From an uncultured Curtobacterium sp. (GTDB taxonomy: Bacteria; Actinomycetota; Actinomycetes; Actinomycetales; Microbacteriaceae): 51,799 nucleotides of DNA. This document shows, piece after piece, positions 28,785-36,738 of the stretch. Within the stretch, counting starts at the first letter, position 1. Each line of letters begins with the position of its first letter. A model generated the notes under the pieces. That model was not told the DNA's origin, ran no database searches, and worked only from the letters and a program-made list of their open reading frames with translations. The stretch spans positions 1-51,799 of the forward strand of contig CAJYUW010000013.1 of NCBI GenBank assembly GCA_913778205.1, read 5' to 3'. A program made the translations under genes and the position numbers.

Positions 28785-29305
28785 CAGAACAGGGTCGCGG
28801 GCGGGGTCGCCTCGGGCAGGGGCTCCGGCTCGGACACCTCGACCCCGGGCCAGCCCGGACCGTGCGGGACCGCCGTGCCGTTCTGGTACGCGGTGGCAGC
28901 GCCCCGGGCGCGGACGTCGGCGGCCTCGTTCATCTCGTGCCCCACGTGACCGCGGACCCACTCGAACGTGACCCGGCGGCCCTGGAGCTCGGCGTCGAGC
29001 TCCTTGATGATCTCCACGTTCAGCACGGGCTTGCCGTCGGCCTTCCGCCAGCCCTTCCGCTTCCAGCCGGCGAGCCACTCCGTGCACGCCTTGATCGCGT
29101 ACTGGCTGTCGCACAGGACGTGCAGCGGCTGCCCGGTGTCCTTCGTGGCGCGGAGGAGCTGCAGCACGGCGGTGAGCTCGCCCTGGTTGTTCGTCGCCTT
29201 CGGCCAACCGCCCGCCGCCCAGCGGTCGTCGTCGACGTACCAGGCCCAGCCGGCGGGGCCGGGGTTGCCGAGGGCGGAGCCGTCTGCGGCGGCGACGATC
29301 GTCAC
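28784..29305 (-). CDS. rnhA: Ribonuclease HI
   Basis: A 173-residue RNase H1 that cleaves the RNA strand of RNA-DNA hybrids. The catalytic residues are visible: D8 (AAADGSALGNPGP), E43 (NNQGEL), D66 (LCDSQYAI) and D130 (GHEMNEAAD), with H120/H123 in the GHVGH loop. The C-terminal about 35 residues are a Pro/Glu-rich extension. First gene of a two-gene unit with the PH-like membrane protein. Confidence 0.93.
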   Translation of the reverse strand: MTIVAAADGSALGNPGPAGWAWYVDDDRWAAGGWPKATNNQGELTAVLQLLRATKDTGQPLHVLCDSQYAIKACTEWLAGWKRKGWRKADGKPVLNVEIIKELDAELQGRRVTFEWVRGHVGHEMNEAADVRARGAATAYQNGTAVPHGPGWPGVEVSEPEPLPEATPPATLF

Positions 29306-29360
29306 GATGGGACCTCCAGGTGGTGCGCGTGCTGCACCACCGTAACGCCCGGCGCGGGGC

Positions 29361-30191
29361 TCAGCGGGCCGCGGGGTCGAGGTTGAGCGTGGTGTCGTCG
29401 AGCAACCCGTCCTGCCCGTCGATGACGAGGAAGGGGTTCAACCACGCGAGTTCCTCGACCGTGATGCCGAACCGCTCCGCCACGGTGGCCGGCTCGTCCC
29501 CGCTCGACACCGCGTACGCGGTGGGCGTTCCGTCGATCGTGCGCACGGACCCGTACGCGCCGGGGCGGGCGTCGCCCGGCGTCACGCGGAGGTCCGGGAA
29601 GGCCTCCGGCAGCCGCCAGTCGAGCGCACCGACGGCCATCACGGAGCCGATCCACGGGCGCTCCGTGGCGAACCCCTCGGGCGGGTCGGTCTCGGCGACC
29701 GGGACGAGGACGACGCTCGCGAGGTAGTCCGGACGGGTGCCGGCGTCCAGGGTGTAGGACTTCGGCGGCTCGGCGGCGTCCCACTGCACCCACCCGCGGA
29801 CCGTGCCGCCGTTCCCGTCGCCCCAGTGCGCCGTCCGGTGACGGAACTCGACGGACATCGGCTGCGGGTCGGAGGTGCGGTAGTCGGAGAGCTCGACGTC
29901 GAACTGCGCGTCCGCGCGCTGCACCACCCGCACGTGCACGCTCGTCTCGCCGGACCGCGACACGACATCGGTCTCGGCGGCGACGGTCCCTGGTGCGAGC
30001 ACGGGCGTCGGGGTCGGGGTCGGGGTCGGTTCCGGGAGCTGCGTCGCCGCGTCGTCCGGGCCCAGGGCAGCCGTCCGGGTCGGAGCGGGCACGGGGTCGT
30101 CACCGTGGGACAGTGAACACCCGCCCACGAGCAGCAGCGTCATCGCCGCCGTCGCCCCGAGTGCCGCGATCGTCCTGGTCCTGCGTGCCAT
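29361..30191 (-). CDS. Lipoprotein with C-terminal LysM-like domain
   Basis: A 276-residue secreted protein. Residues 1-25 form a signal peptide with lipobox LLLVGGC, so it is predicted to be diacylated at Cys25. A PTPTPTPTP linker follows, then a beta-rich middle domain, then a C-terminal segment (ATVAERFGITVEELAWLNPFL) that resembles LysM, a peptidoglycan-binding module. It probably sits on the outer face of the membrane. Start ATG 30191. Function unknown. Confidence 0.8.
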   Translation of the reverse strand: MARRTRTIAALGATAAMTLLLVGGCSLSHGDDPVPAPTRTAALGPDDAATQLPEPTPTPTPTPVLAPGTVAAETDVVSRSGETSVHVRVVQRADAQFDVELSDYRTSDPQPMSVEFRHRTAHWGDGNGGTVRGWVQWDAAEPPKSYTLDAGTRPDYLASVVLVPVAETDPPEGFATERPWIGSVMAVGALDWRLPEAFPDLRVTPGDARPGAYGSVRTIDGTPTAYAVSSGDEPATVAERFGITVEELAWLNPFLVIDGQDGLLDDTTLNLDPAAR

Positions 30192-30308
30192 GTCGTCCCC
30201 CGCTGACGACCCTAGCGGGCCGCCGACCACGGCCGCAGGCGACGGGAACCGGACGAAGCACACCGTGACCGAACCGTTGCCGGAGGGGACCGGCCTACTG
30301 TGCAGGCC

Positions 30309-30584
30309 ATGGACGACAGCATCTCCCGGCACCCCGACCCGAGCGAGTCCGACGGCGTGACGCCGCGGCCGACCGACAGCTCCTACAGCCCGTCGAGCGA
30401 GCGCGAGACCGTGGTCGCGCAGACGGCGCAGCGCGACGACGACGAGCTCCGGGCCGACGGGATCGATCCGTCGCGCGTCGTCGCGGCCCCGGGTACCGGC
30501 GGTGCGGACGACGCTGGGGACGTGGAGCCGAAGCCGGGCGACCTGAACCTGCCGTGGCAGTCGGAGGAGGACCCCCGGGGCTGA
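30309..30584 (+). CDS. Small acidic hypothetical protein
   Basis: A 91-residue hydrophilic, acidic, probably disordered protein (MDDSISRHPDPSESDGV to LPWQSEEDPRG). ATG 30309 is preferred over the in-frame GTG at 30300. No domain is recognised. The C-terminal NLPWQSEEDP is the most structured-looking part. Divergent from the lipoprotein gene. Confidence 0.6.
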   Translation: MDDSISRHPDPSESDGVTPRPTDSSYSPSSERETVVAQTAQRDDDELRADGIDPSRVVAAPGTGGADDAGDVEPKPGDLNLPWQSEEDPRG

Positions 30585-30628
30585 ACGGCTGCCGCTGCCC
30601 CGGGCGTCGCGGAGAGGACCCGCCCGCG

Positions 30629-31447
30629 CTAGGACACCGAGTCCGGGTGCGACCCCGTCCGCTGCCCGGACTCGAGGCCTGCGATGGCCGCGAGGTCGTC
30701 ATCGGTGAGCATGAAGCCGTCCACGTCGATGTTCGACCGGATGCGCTCCGGCGTCACCGACTTCGGGAGCACGACGACGCCCTGTTGCACGTTCCACCGC
30801 ACGAGGACCTGCGCGACGCTCACCCCGTGTGCGTCCGCGATCCGGGTCAGCACCGGTTCGTCGATCAGCCGTCCGCGGCCGAGCGGGGACCACGCCTCGG
30901 TCACGATGCCGTGCTCGGCGTGGAACGCCAGCAGCTCGCCCTGCGGCAGCCACGGGTGTCGCTCGACCTGGTTCACCGCCGGCACCTCGCCCGTCTCGGT
31001 GATGATCCGTTCCAGGTGCGGGACCTGGAAGTTCGACACCCCGACGCTGCGGGCGCGGCCCGAGTCGCGCAGTTCGACGAGGGTGCGCCAGGTCTCGACG
31101 TACCGGTCGTTCGCGGCGGCGGGCCAGTGGATGAGGTAGAGGTCGACGGCCTCGAGTCCGAGCCGGTCGAGGCTGGCGTCGAACGCCCGCAGGGTCGCGT
31201 CGCGACCCTGGTGGTCGTTCCACACCTTGGTCGTCACGAAGACGTCGTCACGGTCCAGCCGGGAGGCACGGATCGCCTCCCCGACGCCGCGCTCGTTGCC
31301 GTACATCTCGGCTGTGTCGACGTGGCGGTACCCGGCGTCGAGCGCGGTGCCGACGGCGACGGCCGCCTCGGCGTCGTCCACCTTGTAGACGCCGAAGCCG
31401 ACGGCGGGGATGCTCCGACCGTCGCGGAGGGGGATGGAGGTGACCAT
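30629..31447 (-). CDS. Aldo/keto reductase
   Basis: A 272-residue NADPH-dependent oxidoreductase of the AKR5-like (2,5-diketo-D-gluconate reductase) type. The catalytic tetrad is visible: D44 (HVDTAEMYGNE), Y49, K74 (VTTKVWNDHQG) and H107 (LYLIHWPA). VLVRWNVQQGVVVLPKSVTPERIRSN near the C-terminus binds the NADPH phosphate. Substrate uncertain. It borders the SDP cassette on its left side. Confidence 0.92.
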   Translation of the reverse strand: MVTSIPLRDGRSIPAVGFGVYKVDDAEAAVAVGTALDAGYRHVDTAEMYGNERGVGEAIRASRLDRDDVFVTTKVWNDHQGRDATLRAFDASLDRLGLEAVDLYLIHWPAAANDRYVETWRTLVELRDSGRARSVGVSNFQVPHLERIITETGEVPAVNQVERHPWLPQGELLAFHAEHGIVTEAWSPLGRGRLIDEPVLTRIADAHGVSVAQVLVRWNVQQGVVVLPKSVTPERIRSNIDVDGFMLTDDDLAAIAGLESGQRTGSHPDSVS

Positions 31448-31464
31448 GCACCCATCCTGCCGAT

Positions 31465-31489
31465 CGTGGCGGGCGCGTGTCGTGCCTCC
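31465..31489 (+). repeat. Left 25-bp direct repeat flanking the SDP locus
   Basis: Matches 34245-34269 at 23 of 25 positions. It contains GTCGTGCCTCC, which also occurs at the right end. Lies between the aldo/keto reductase start and the lower-GC SDP operon. Confidence 0.65.
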
Positions 31490-31540
31490 GAGCCAGAGAC
31501 ACTGCGACCAAGCTGACGCGATCGCATCCGAGAATATCGT

Positions 31541-31551
31541 GTATCTGATAC
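31541..31551. promoter_or_regulatory. GTATC-T-GATAC palindrome upstream of the SDP operon
   Basis: A perfect 5-1-5 palindrome in an AT-rich patch (GAATATCGTGTATCTGATAC) 36 bp before the first SDP start. TTGACG, a good -35 hexamer, begins at 31553. No regulator gene is present in the cassette, so a host factor would have to bind. Function is inference. Confidence 0.45.
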
Positions 31552-31586
31552 TTGACGGACAGCCGGACAAGCGTTTCACTGACCTC

Positions 31587-31958
31587 ATGCTGCTTTCCGG
31601 AATCGCCCTGACCTGCAGTGGGCTCGCCGTCGCACTCACCGCCGAGCTTGCTGCTCGGGGAGTCTTGCGACGCAATGGTGGGGCTGGCATCCGCATTGCA
31701 TCCGTGATGAGGACGGAAGACACGTGGAAGGCCGGGCACCGCGCAGCGCGTTGGTGGATGCACGGAGCTGCCATGGGGCTCGGCGGCGCTGGAATCCTGA
31801 GCTTTGCCGCGGCCCAGGGCATCGCTGAGATGGGCCTCCTCGTAGGGATGGCGGGTGGTCTGGCCCTCCTGCTCATCGGTGCCTTCGTCGCTCATCGCAC
31901 TGCGCGAGGGCTGGACGACGCGGCCGAGGAACGGACAGCAGATCATCGCAAGCACTGA
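31587..31958 (+). CDS. sdpI: SdpI-like immunity membrane protein
   Basis: A 123-residue membrane protein with three hydrophobic helices (about 1-22, 56-74 and 80-98). The segment LRRNGGAGIRIASVMRTEDTWKAGHRAA matches the SdpI/YhfL signature (RNxxxGIR, then a W-x-x-GH/NR core). B. subtilis SdpI (207 residues) has an extra N-terminal DUF1648 half; this is the short form. SdpI protects producer cells from the SDP toxin and can act as a signalling receptor. Being first in the operon with toxin and maturation genes makes immunity the likely role. Codon use is less GC-rich than in neighbours. Start ATG 31587. Confidence 0.85.
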   Translation: MLLSGIALTCSGLAVALTAELAARGVLRRNGGAGIRIASVMRTEDTWKAGHRAARWWMHGAAMGLGGAGILSFAAAQGIAEMGLLVGMAGGLALLLIGAFVAHRTARGLDDAAEERTADHRKH

Positions 31959-32015
31959 GTCAAACCACCCGACGAACAGGCTCGCTTCATCACGCAAAGA
32001 ACGAACAGGAACAAC

Positions 32016-32687
32016 ATGAAAGCAATCGCCGCGTCAATCGCCCTCTTCGCCACGGTGATCGCAGGAAGCGTCGGCATCGCCCAGGCGAGTACGACGAAGT
32101 CTTGGTCCGACGAGGAGATCGTCCGAGGCGTCGTGTTCGGGCAAGGGTCGTTCGCGCGGGAGATCGAGACGGATGTCGCCCTCCCGGCCTCGCTCGACGA
32201 GGCAGAGTTGCAGCACTATGCAACGCTGTCTGACCGGGTCGTTGCCGACATGCTCGCAGTACCCGATCGGCGCACTGAGAGCGCTCTTCGAGACCTCAAG
32301 TCTGGAGACCCGTACAGAACGCTGGAGGGCTTCTCGACCTTGCGAGACGGGTTTTCGGCATCCCTGAAGGCGCTCTATCCCGAGGCCGTCGTGGCGGCGA
32401 CCCCGAACACGCCAAAGGTGTGTGGTCCGACCGTCTGTGCTGCAGCAGTGGTCCTCGCCATCGCCGTGGGCACCGCGATCGCCGCGGTGAACTTCAACGT
32501 CGCAGGCAACGTGAACATGGTCGTCAATCAGAACGGTCTTTGGACCAACAACGGCGTATGGAATTCACGCTCCAGCGGATCAGCGAGTGGGGGGTTGCCG
32601 ACGTCGGACGCTGCGGCAATCGCCGTGGAGTACCCGCGCTTGGTCGAGACCGAGGTGGCTGCCCGCGTTGCGGCGGTCTTCGAGTAG
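32016..32687 (+). CDS. sdpC: SdpC-like secreted toxin precursor
   Basis: A 223-residue pre-pro-protein. Residues 1-24 are a signal peptide (cleavage after AQA). The pro-region starts SWSDEEIVRGVVFGQG (29-44), closely resembling the FRGLLFGQG region of B. subtilis SdpC. A long helical region follows, then VCGPTVCAAAVVLAIAVG (135-152): two cysteines (C136, C141) preceding a hydrophobic helix, like the disulfide and helix of the 42-residue mature SDP peptide. A Gly/Asn/Ser-rich segment and a helical tail finish the protein. The predicted toxin core runs from about C136 to about S187 and would collapse the proton-motive force of target cells. Cys spacing is CX4C here versus CX5C in Bacillus. AACAGGA precedes ATG 32016. 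Confidence 0.85.
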   Translation: MKAIAASIALFATVIAGSVGIAQASTTKSWSDEEIVRGVVFGQGSFAREIETDVALPASLDEAELQHYATLSDRVVADMLAVPDRRTESALRDLKSGDPYRTLEGFSTLRDGFSASLKALYPEAVVAATPNTPKVCGPTVCAAAVVLAIAVGTAIAAVNFNVAGNVNMVVNQNGLWTNNGVWNSRSSGSASGGLPTSDAAAIAVEYPRLVETEVAARVAAVFE

Positions 32688-32689
32688 TC

Positions 32690-33265
32690 ATGACCGACCG
32701 CCGGTCAGGCGTGAGCATCGGTGTTGCCGCCGCTGCAATCATGTGCCTCGGAACCCTCGCGCTTCTCTCGTTCCTCGGGAACAAGGCCCCCCGAACTGTC
32801 AGCGACCCTGCCGGGCATCGGCTCGACGGGCAGCCAGCCGCGCAGCTGTTCCGCCAAGGGTGGGGATTCTTCACTCGAGACGCGCGAGAGGACATCGTCC
32901 GAACCGCGCGGTTCGAGCGTGGGCGATGGGTGGTGCATGAGGGCAACTTGACGTCGTCGAGCGGAAACCTGTTCGGCTTGTCACGGAGGTCTCGCAACTT
33001 CGATCAAGACCTTGCCGTCCTGCTGGAGAGCTTGCCAGCTGATGCTCGTTGGCTACCGTGCGAGTCAGTATCGAAACCGGGGTCCTGCTTGGCTACCGAG
33101 GACTTCGTTACCGCGCCGTCGTTGAGGCTGCACAGCTCCACGGACTCCCTCTGCGGGGAGGTAGCGCTCATTCGTCAACCTCCGGTACCAGTGTCGTTCG
33201 CTCGATTCCGCGCGACACCGCCTGGCGCCGTCCTCCCGGTGCGAGTTGCATGCTCGACTCGATGA
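32690..33265 (+). CDS. sdpA: SdpA-like toxin maturation protein
   Basis: A 191-residue protein with one N-terminal membrane helix (9-29) and the SdpA hallmark QGWGFFTRDARE at residues 56-67. Four cysteines lie in the C-terminal half (LPCES, GSCLA, SLCGE, RVACS) and could form disulfides. In B. subtilis SdpA, with SdpB, is needed for maturation of active SDP toxin. Starts 2 bp after the sdpC stop; its stop overlaps the sdpB start (ATGA), so the order is a coupled C-A-B. Confidence 0.85.
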   Translation: MTDRRSGVSIGVAAAAIMCLGTLALLSFLGNKAPRTVSDPAGHRLDGQPAAQLFRQGWGFFTRDAREDIVRTARFERGRWVVHEGNLTSSSGNLFGLSRRSRNFDQDLAVLLESLPADARWLPCESVSKPGSCLATEDFVTAPSLRLHSSTDSLCGEVALIRQPPVPVSFARFRATPPGAVLPVRVACSTR

Positions 33266-34224
33266 GCGTCGCGGAGAATGTGGCTCGCACCATCGCTCGG
33301 CATTGGGAACGATCTCCTCATGGGCTTCAGCTCACTGTGGCTCGCTCGGTCCTCGCGTTGTCCACGGTGATGGTGCTCGCAGTCAACGGCTCGCGAGTGC
33401 TCTTGCACGATCCGCTGAACGCGGGCCTGTCTCCGACCTCCTGCGACAACCTCGCCTCACTCGGTGCTTTCTGCCTGGTGCCGGCGGAATCGGCCGAGCA
33501 GGTTCGGTGCCTGTTGATCCTCCTGTGTGTGCCTGCGTTGCTCGGTCTCGTACCGGTCGTCGCCGCGCCCATGCATGCCTACGCGGCGTTCACGGTGGCG
33601 TCGAACACCGTCGGCATCGAAGGCGGGGACTTCCTTGTCGCCACAACCAGCGCGGTCCTGGTGCTGGTGTGCGCCACGGATCGTCGGCTGCACGGTTGGT
33701 CACCCCGTGGTACCGCAAGACCGTCGATGCGGCACATCCCAGCGCAGGTGTTCCTGCTCGGGCTTCGCGTGCAGGTTTCCTACGTGTACCTCGAGGCTGC
33801 CACGGTCAAACAGGTGCACCCCATCTGGGCGGACGGAAGTGCGCTGTGGTACTGGATGCAGCAGCCCAACTTCGGAGCGCGTCCTGAGGTGCGCGATCTT
33901 CTCGGAGTAGCTCTCGCGCAAGCGCCGCTGCTCCATGCGATGACCTGGGGTGTGATCGTGGCGGAGTACGCGCTCGCTTTCGCTGTTCTTGCCGCTCGGC
34001 AACGCAGGACGCGGCTCGTGACGCTTGCACTCGCCGTGTTGATGCATCTCGTCTTCGCGCTCGTGCTCGGACTGATCACGTTCTTCGTGTCGATGCTCGG
34101 TGTCCTGCTGGTCGTCCTGTGGCGAGCCGGAGATCCGCTCCCGTGGAAGGTCGTCCGCGCCCTCCGACCGAAGCGCCGCAACGGGAAGCGGGCTCGTCGC
34201 CAGCTCGTGTCGCAGGTGCGCTGA
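33262..34224 (+). CDS. sdpB: SdpB-like multi-pass membrane maturation protein
   Basis: A 320-residue membrane protein, close to the 322 residues of B. subtilis SdpB. It has about eight hydrophobic segments. The region FLLGLRVQVSYVYLEAATVKQVHPIWADGSALWYW (about residues 165-200) matches the HTTM/vitamin-K-carboxylase-like core typical of SdpB. A basic tail (RPKRRNGKRARRQL) is cytosolic. It acts with SdpA on the SdpC precursor. I start at ATG 33262 for the 4-bp overlap; ATG 33250 in the same frame is possible. Confidence 0.85.
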   Translation: MSVAENVARTIARHWERSPHGLQLTVARSVLALSTVMVLAVNGSRVLLHDPLNAGLSPTSCDNLASLGAFCLVPAESAEQVRCLLILLCVPALLGLVPVVAAPMHAYAAFTVASNTVGIEGGDFLVATTSAVLVLVCATDRRLHGWSPRGTARPSMRHIPAQVFLLGLRVQVSYVYLEAATVKQVHPIWADGSALWYWMQQPNFGARPEVRDLLGVALAQAPLLHAMTWGVIVAEYALAFAVLAARQRRTRLVTLALAVLMHLVFALVLGLITFFVSMLGVLLVVLWRAGDPLPWKVVRALRPKRRNGKRARRQLVSQVR

Positions 34225-34244
34225 CTCGCGCCTTCCGCACCATT

Positions 34245-34269
34245 CGTGCCGGGCGCGCGTCGTGCCTCC
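34245..34269 (+). repeat. Right 25-bp direct repeat flanking the SDP locus
   Basis: Near copy of 31465-31489 (two mismatches), same orientation, 21 bp after the sdpB stop. Followed by CCGGCTGG, which can pair with the upstream CCGGG, so the right copy is part of a hairpin-repeat-like sequence. Confidence 0.65.
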
Positions 34270-34360
34270 CGGCTGGTGCTTGCACCACGTGATCGACGTC
34301 ACGCGCGTCGATCGACGTGTGCGGTGTCGAAACGCGCGCATTTCGCGGGGGAGGTCCGGA

Positions 34361-35566
34361 CTAGGTGGGGAGGTTGACCGGCTCGGTGTCGGGGATGGGG
34401 CTCGCGTCCCGCCCGCGGAGGTCCGGCAGCCACCGCTTCGCCGCGAGGGGCAGGAGCACACCGACGAGTGCCATGCTCGCGCCGACCATGAGCCCGCCGG
34501 TCGGGCCCTGCAGGTCGATGAGGAACCCGGCGACGGCGGAACCGCCCGCCGCCCCGATGAGCTGGCCGGTGCCCATCCATCCGTAGGCCTCGGCGGTGTC
34601 GGAGAACTTCACCGTGGCCGACACCGAGCCGAACATGACCGCGAGGGCCGGTGCGATGCCCGCCCCCGCCACGAGGAGGGCGAGGCACAGCCACCAGAAG
34701 TCCGTCCCACCGACCGCGAGCGCGAGGCCGACGAAGACGATCGCCATGCGGGTCCAGAGGGTGTTCGGCGAGATCGGGCGGTGGCCGAACGCGAGACCGC
34801 CGACGAGCGACCCGATCGCGAAGACCGCGAGGACGATGCCGGCGTTCGGGCTGCCCTCGCCGAAGACGCTCGTGACGCTCGCCTCGACCGCTGCGCAGGC
34901 CCCGATGAGGAGCAGGCCGGTCAGGGTGGCGACGACGACCGAGGGGCGGCGCAGCACGACGCCGAACGCGCGCTTCGAGCGGGGGATGCGCACCCGGCCG
35001 AGTTCGGGGGAGGCGATGAACCACACGCCGCCGATGACGAGGAACGCCATCGCGACGACGATCGCCTGGACGGTGCCGATCTGCGTGGCGACGAAGGTGG
35101 TGATGACGGGGCCGGCCACCCAGATGAGCTCCTGCGCGCTCGCGTCGAGGGAGAACAGTGGAGTGAGCTGCGTCGAGGTCACCATCTTCGGGTAGATGGT
35201 GCGCACGGCCGGCTGGACCGGCGGGACCGCCAGGCCGCCGATGAACCCGACGAGCACGTAGCCCCAGAGCGGCATGAGGACGAACGCCACGACGCCCATG
35301 CTCGCGAGCGCGACGATGCTCGTGAGGACCAGCACCGGTCGCATGCCCCAGCGGCCCATCCACCGGCTCGTGAGCGGACCCGCGATGGCCTGGCCGATGC
35401 TCGTCGTCGCGAGGACGAGTCCGGCCGCGCCGTAGGAGTCGAAGACGTGCTCGACGTGGAGGAGGTAGGCGAGCGAGAGCATCCCGAACGGGAAGCGGGC
35501 GGTGAGCTGGGCGGCGATGACGCGGCCGACGCCAGGGGTCTTCAGCAGGGGGCCGTACGTGCTCAC
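34361..35566 (-). CDS. MFS transporter
   Basis: A 401-residue major facilitator with about 12 membrane helices. The helix 2-3 loop carries SRWMGRWGMRPVL (motif A-like), and similar residues follow helix 8. The N-terminal half includes IAAQLTARFPFGMLSLAYLLHVEH. Related to uncharacterised actinobacterial efflux permeases; substrate unknown. Start GTG 35566 has no clear ribosome binding site, so the transcript may be leaderless. It ends in the 136-bp gap after the SDP operon, which holds CGTCGATCGACG palindromes. Confidence 0.87.
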   Translation of the reverse strand: MSTYGPLLKTPGVGRVIAAQLTARFPFGMLSLAYLLHVEHVFDSYGAAGLVLATTSIGQAIAGPLTSRWMGRWGMRPVLVLTSIVALASMGVVAFVLMPLWGYVLVGFIGGLAVPPVQPAVRTIYPKMVTSTQLTPLFSLDASAQELIWVAGPVITTFVATQIGTVQAIVVAMAFLVIGGVWFIASPELGRVRIPRSKRAFGVVLRRPSVVVATLTGLLLIGACAAVEASVTSVFGEGSPNAGIVLAVFAIGSLVGGLAFGHRPISPNTLWTRMAIVFVGLALAVGGTDFWWLCLALLVAGAGIAPALAVMFGSVSATVKFSDTAEAYGWMGTGQLIGAAGGSAVAGFLIDLQGPTGGLMVGASMALVGVLLPLAAKRWLPDLRGRDASPIPDTEPVNLPT

Positions 35567-35810
35567 AAGAGGAGTGTACGGACCGGACGGACGGCCTGTC
35601 CCCCGCTCGGGGAGGTGTGCACGAACGGCCCCTGTGCACCGTCCTGCGCCGGACTCCGCGACACGCCGATCGAGTTCTGCCCACAGGCGTGGAGAGATGT
35701 GTCCACAAGGTGTGGAGGAGTGTCGGTGGCCGGGTTCACACTGGCGGAATCACGGGCCTCTCCCGACTGTTCACACTGTGGAGGGCGTTGTGGAGAACTA
35801 CACGGCTGTA

Positions 35811-35826
35811 ACACTTTCTCTTGTGG
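35811..35826 (+). promoter_or_regulatory. Candidate NrdR box 1
   Basis: ACACTTTCTCTTGTGG fits the NrdR-box pattern ACAC-N8-GTGT with one mismatch. It lies 32 bp, or three helical turns, before a second candidate, the usual arrangement for NrdR. Confidence 0.55.
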
Positions 35827-35842
35827 TCGGTCCCGGCGTCGG

Positions 35843-35858
35843 CCACTAGATGTAGTAT
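35843..35858 (+). promoter_or_regulatory. Candidate NrdR box 2 and -10 region
   Basis: CCACTAGATGTAGTAT contains the palindrome ACTA-GATG-TAGT and overlaps TAGTAT, a plausible -10 hexamer for nrdH. NrdR-ATP/dATP binding here would block the promoter. The remaining gap from 35567 to 35979 holds several TGTCCACA/TGTGGA motifs resembling DnaA boxes but no gene. Confidence 0.6.
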
Positions 35859-35979
35859 CGAGTCACCGGGTCGCACCCGCTCTCTGCGGGCCCCGGAAGG
35901 CTTCAGAAGCACCACAGCAGCACACCAACCAGCACCACTGAACGACCCGCTCGATCGGGCCGAGAACACAGGGGAGATC

Positions 35980-36213
35980 ATGGCCGTCACCGTCTACACC
36001 AAGCCGTCCTGCGTCCAGTGCACCGCGACGTACCGGGCGCTCGACAACAAGGGCATCCAGTACGAGGTGCACGACGTGTCCACGGACGAAGCCGCGCTCG
36101 AGCACGTCAAGAGCCTCGGCTACCTGCAGGCCCCGGTCGTCGTCACGGACGACGACCACTGGTCGGGCTTCCGCCCCGACAAGATCGCGACGCTCAGCGC
36201 CGAGCTCGCGTGA
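35980..36213 (+). CDS. nrdH: Glutaredoxin-like NrdH-redoxin
   Basis: A 77-residue thioredoxin-fold electron donor for class Ib ribonucleotide reductase. The redox motif is CVQC at residues 11-14 (KPSCVQCTATYRAL), and the C-terminal WSGFRPDKI is the NrdH signature for thioredoxin reductase interaction. ATG 35980 follows GGGGAGA. First gene of nrdHIEF. Confidence 0.96.
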   Translation: MAVTVYTKPSCVQCTATYRALDNKGIQYEVHDVSTDEAALEHVKSLGYLQAPVVVTDDDHWSGFRPDKIATLSAELA

Positions 36214-36216
36214 GCC

Positions 36217-36243
36217 GGTGCGGGCCCGGAACGGGCCCGCACC
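36217..36243 (+). terminator. Perfect 12-bp hairpin between nrdH and nrdI
   Basis: GGTGCGGGCCCG, loop GAA, then an exact complement. Immediately followed by a second stem (36250-36275, GGAGGCG...CGCCTCC type). There is no T tract. Inside an operon these stems could attenuate or process the mRNA so that nrdH is made in excess. Confidence 0.7.
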
Positions 36244-36321
36244 CACCCGGCCTGGAGGCGCTGCCCGCCTCCGGCAGGTCCCTCCCGATCCGCTGTCCGC
36301 ACCTCTGACCAAGGAGCGCAC

Positions 36322-36738
36322 ATGAGCAACCTCGTCTACTTCTCGAGCGTCTCCGGCTACACCGCACGCTTCATCGAGAAGCTGGGGCTGCCGGCGGACC
36401 GGATCCCGCTCTACCCGAGCGACCCGTTCCTCCACGCGGACGAGCCGTACGTGCTCGTCCTGCCGACCTACGGCGGCGGCAACGGCCACGGTGCCGTCCC
36501 CAAGCAGGTCATCAAGTTCCTCAACGACGAACGCAACCGGTCGCTCATCCGCGGGGTGATCGTCGGTGGCAACACCAACTTCGGCGACGCCTACGGGCTC
36601 GCCGGGGACGTCATCGCACAGAAGTGCGGCGTCCCGCTCTTGTACCGCTTCGAACTCTTCGGAACGCCTGACGACGTGCAGGCCGTCAACACTGGATTGG
36701 ATGCATTTTGGACGCAGCAGTTGCAGACGTCGATCTGA
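36322..36738 (+). CDS. nrdI: Flavodoxin-like NrdI
   Basis: A 138-residue FMN protein that supplies oxidant for the dimanganese-tyrosyl cofactor of NrdF. Features: [19 protein letters not shown] (FMN phosphate loop), [21 protein letters not shown] and [22 protein letters not shown] 36322 follows AAGGAG. Its 3' end overlaps nrdE by 31 bp. Confidence 0.96.
   Translation: MSNLVYFSSVSGYTARFIEKLGLPADRIPLYPSDPFLHADEPYVLVLPTYGGGNGHGAVPKQVIKFLNDERNRSLIRGVIVGGNTNFGDAYGLAGDVIAQKCGVPLLYRFELFGTPDDVQAVNTGLDAFWTQQLQTSI

Noticed and set aside
30554..31516. 320-residue plus-strand frame opposite the aldo/keto reductase
   Set aside because: The minus strand encodes a protein with a complete aldo/keto reductase catalytic tetrad.
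31410..31586. Extended N-terminus of the SdpI-like protein
   Set aside because: The frame is open upstream but crosses the promoter-like AT-rich patch and the aldo/keto reductase start; ATG 31587 begins directly at the first membrane helix.
35690..35800. Cluster of DnaA boxes or a replication origin
   Set aside because: TGTCCACA-like motifs are near but not at consensus, there is no AT-rich unwinding region, and the adjacent genes are nrdH and an MFS gene, not dnaA or dnaN.
34100..35941. 613-residue plus-strand frame opposite the MFS gene
   Set aside because: Highly charged Glu/Asp/Arg translation typical of antisense to membrane-protein genes; the MFS frame is clear.
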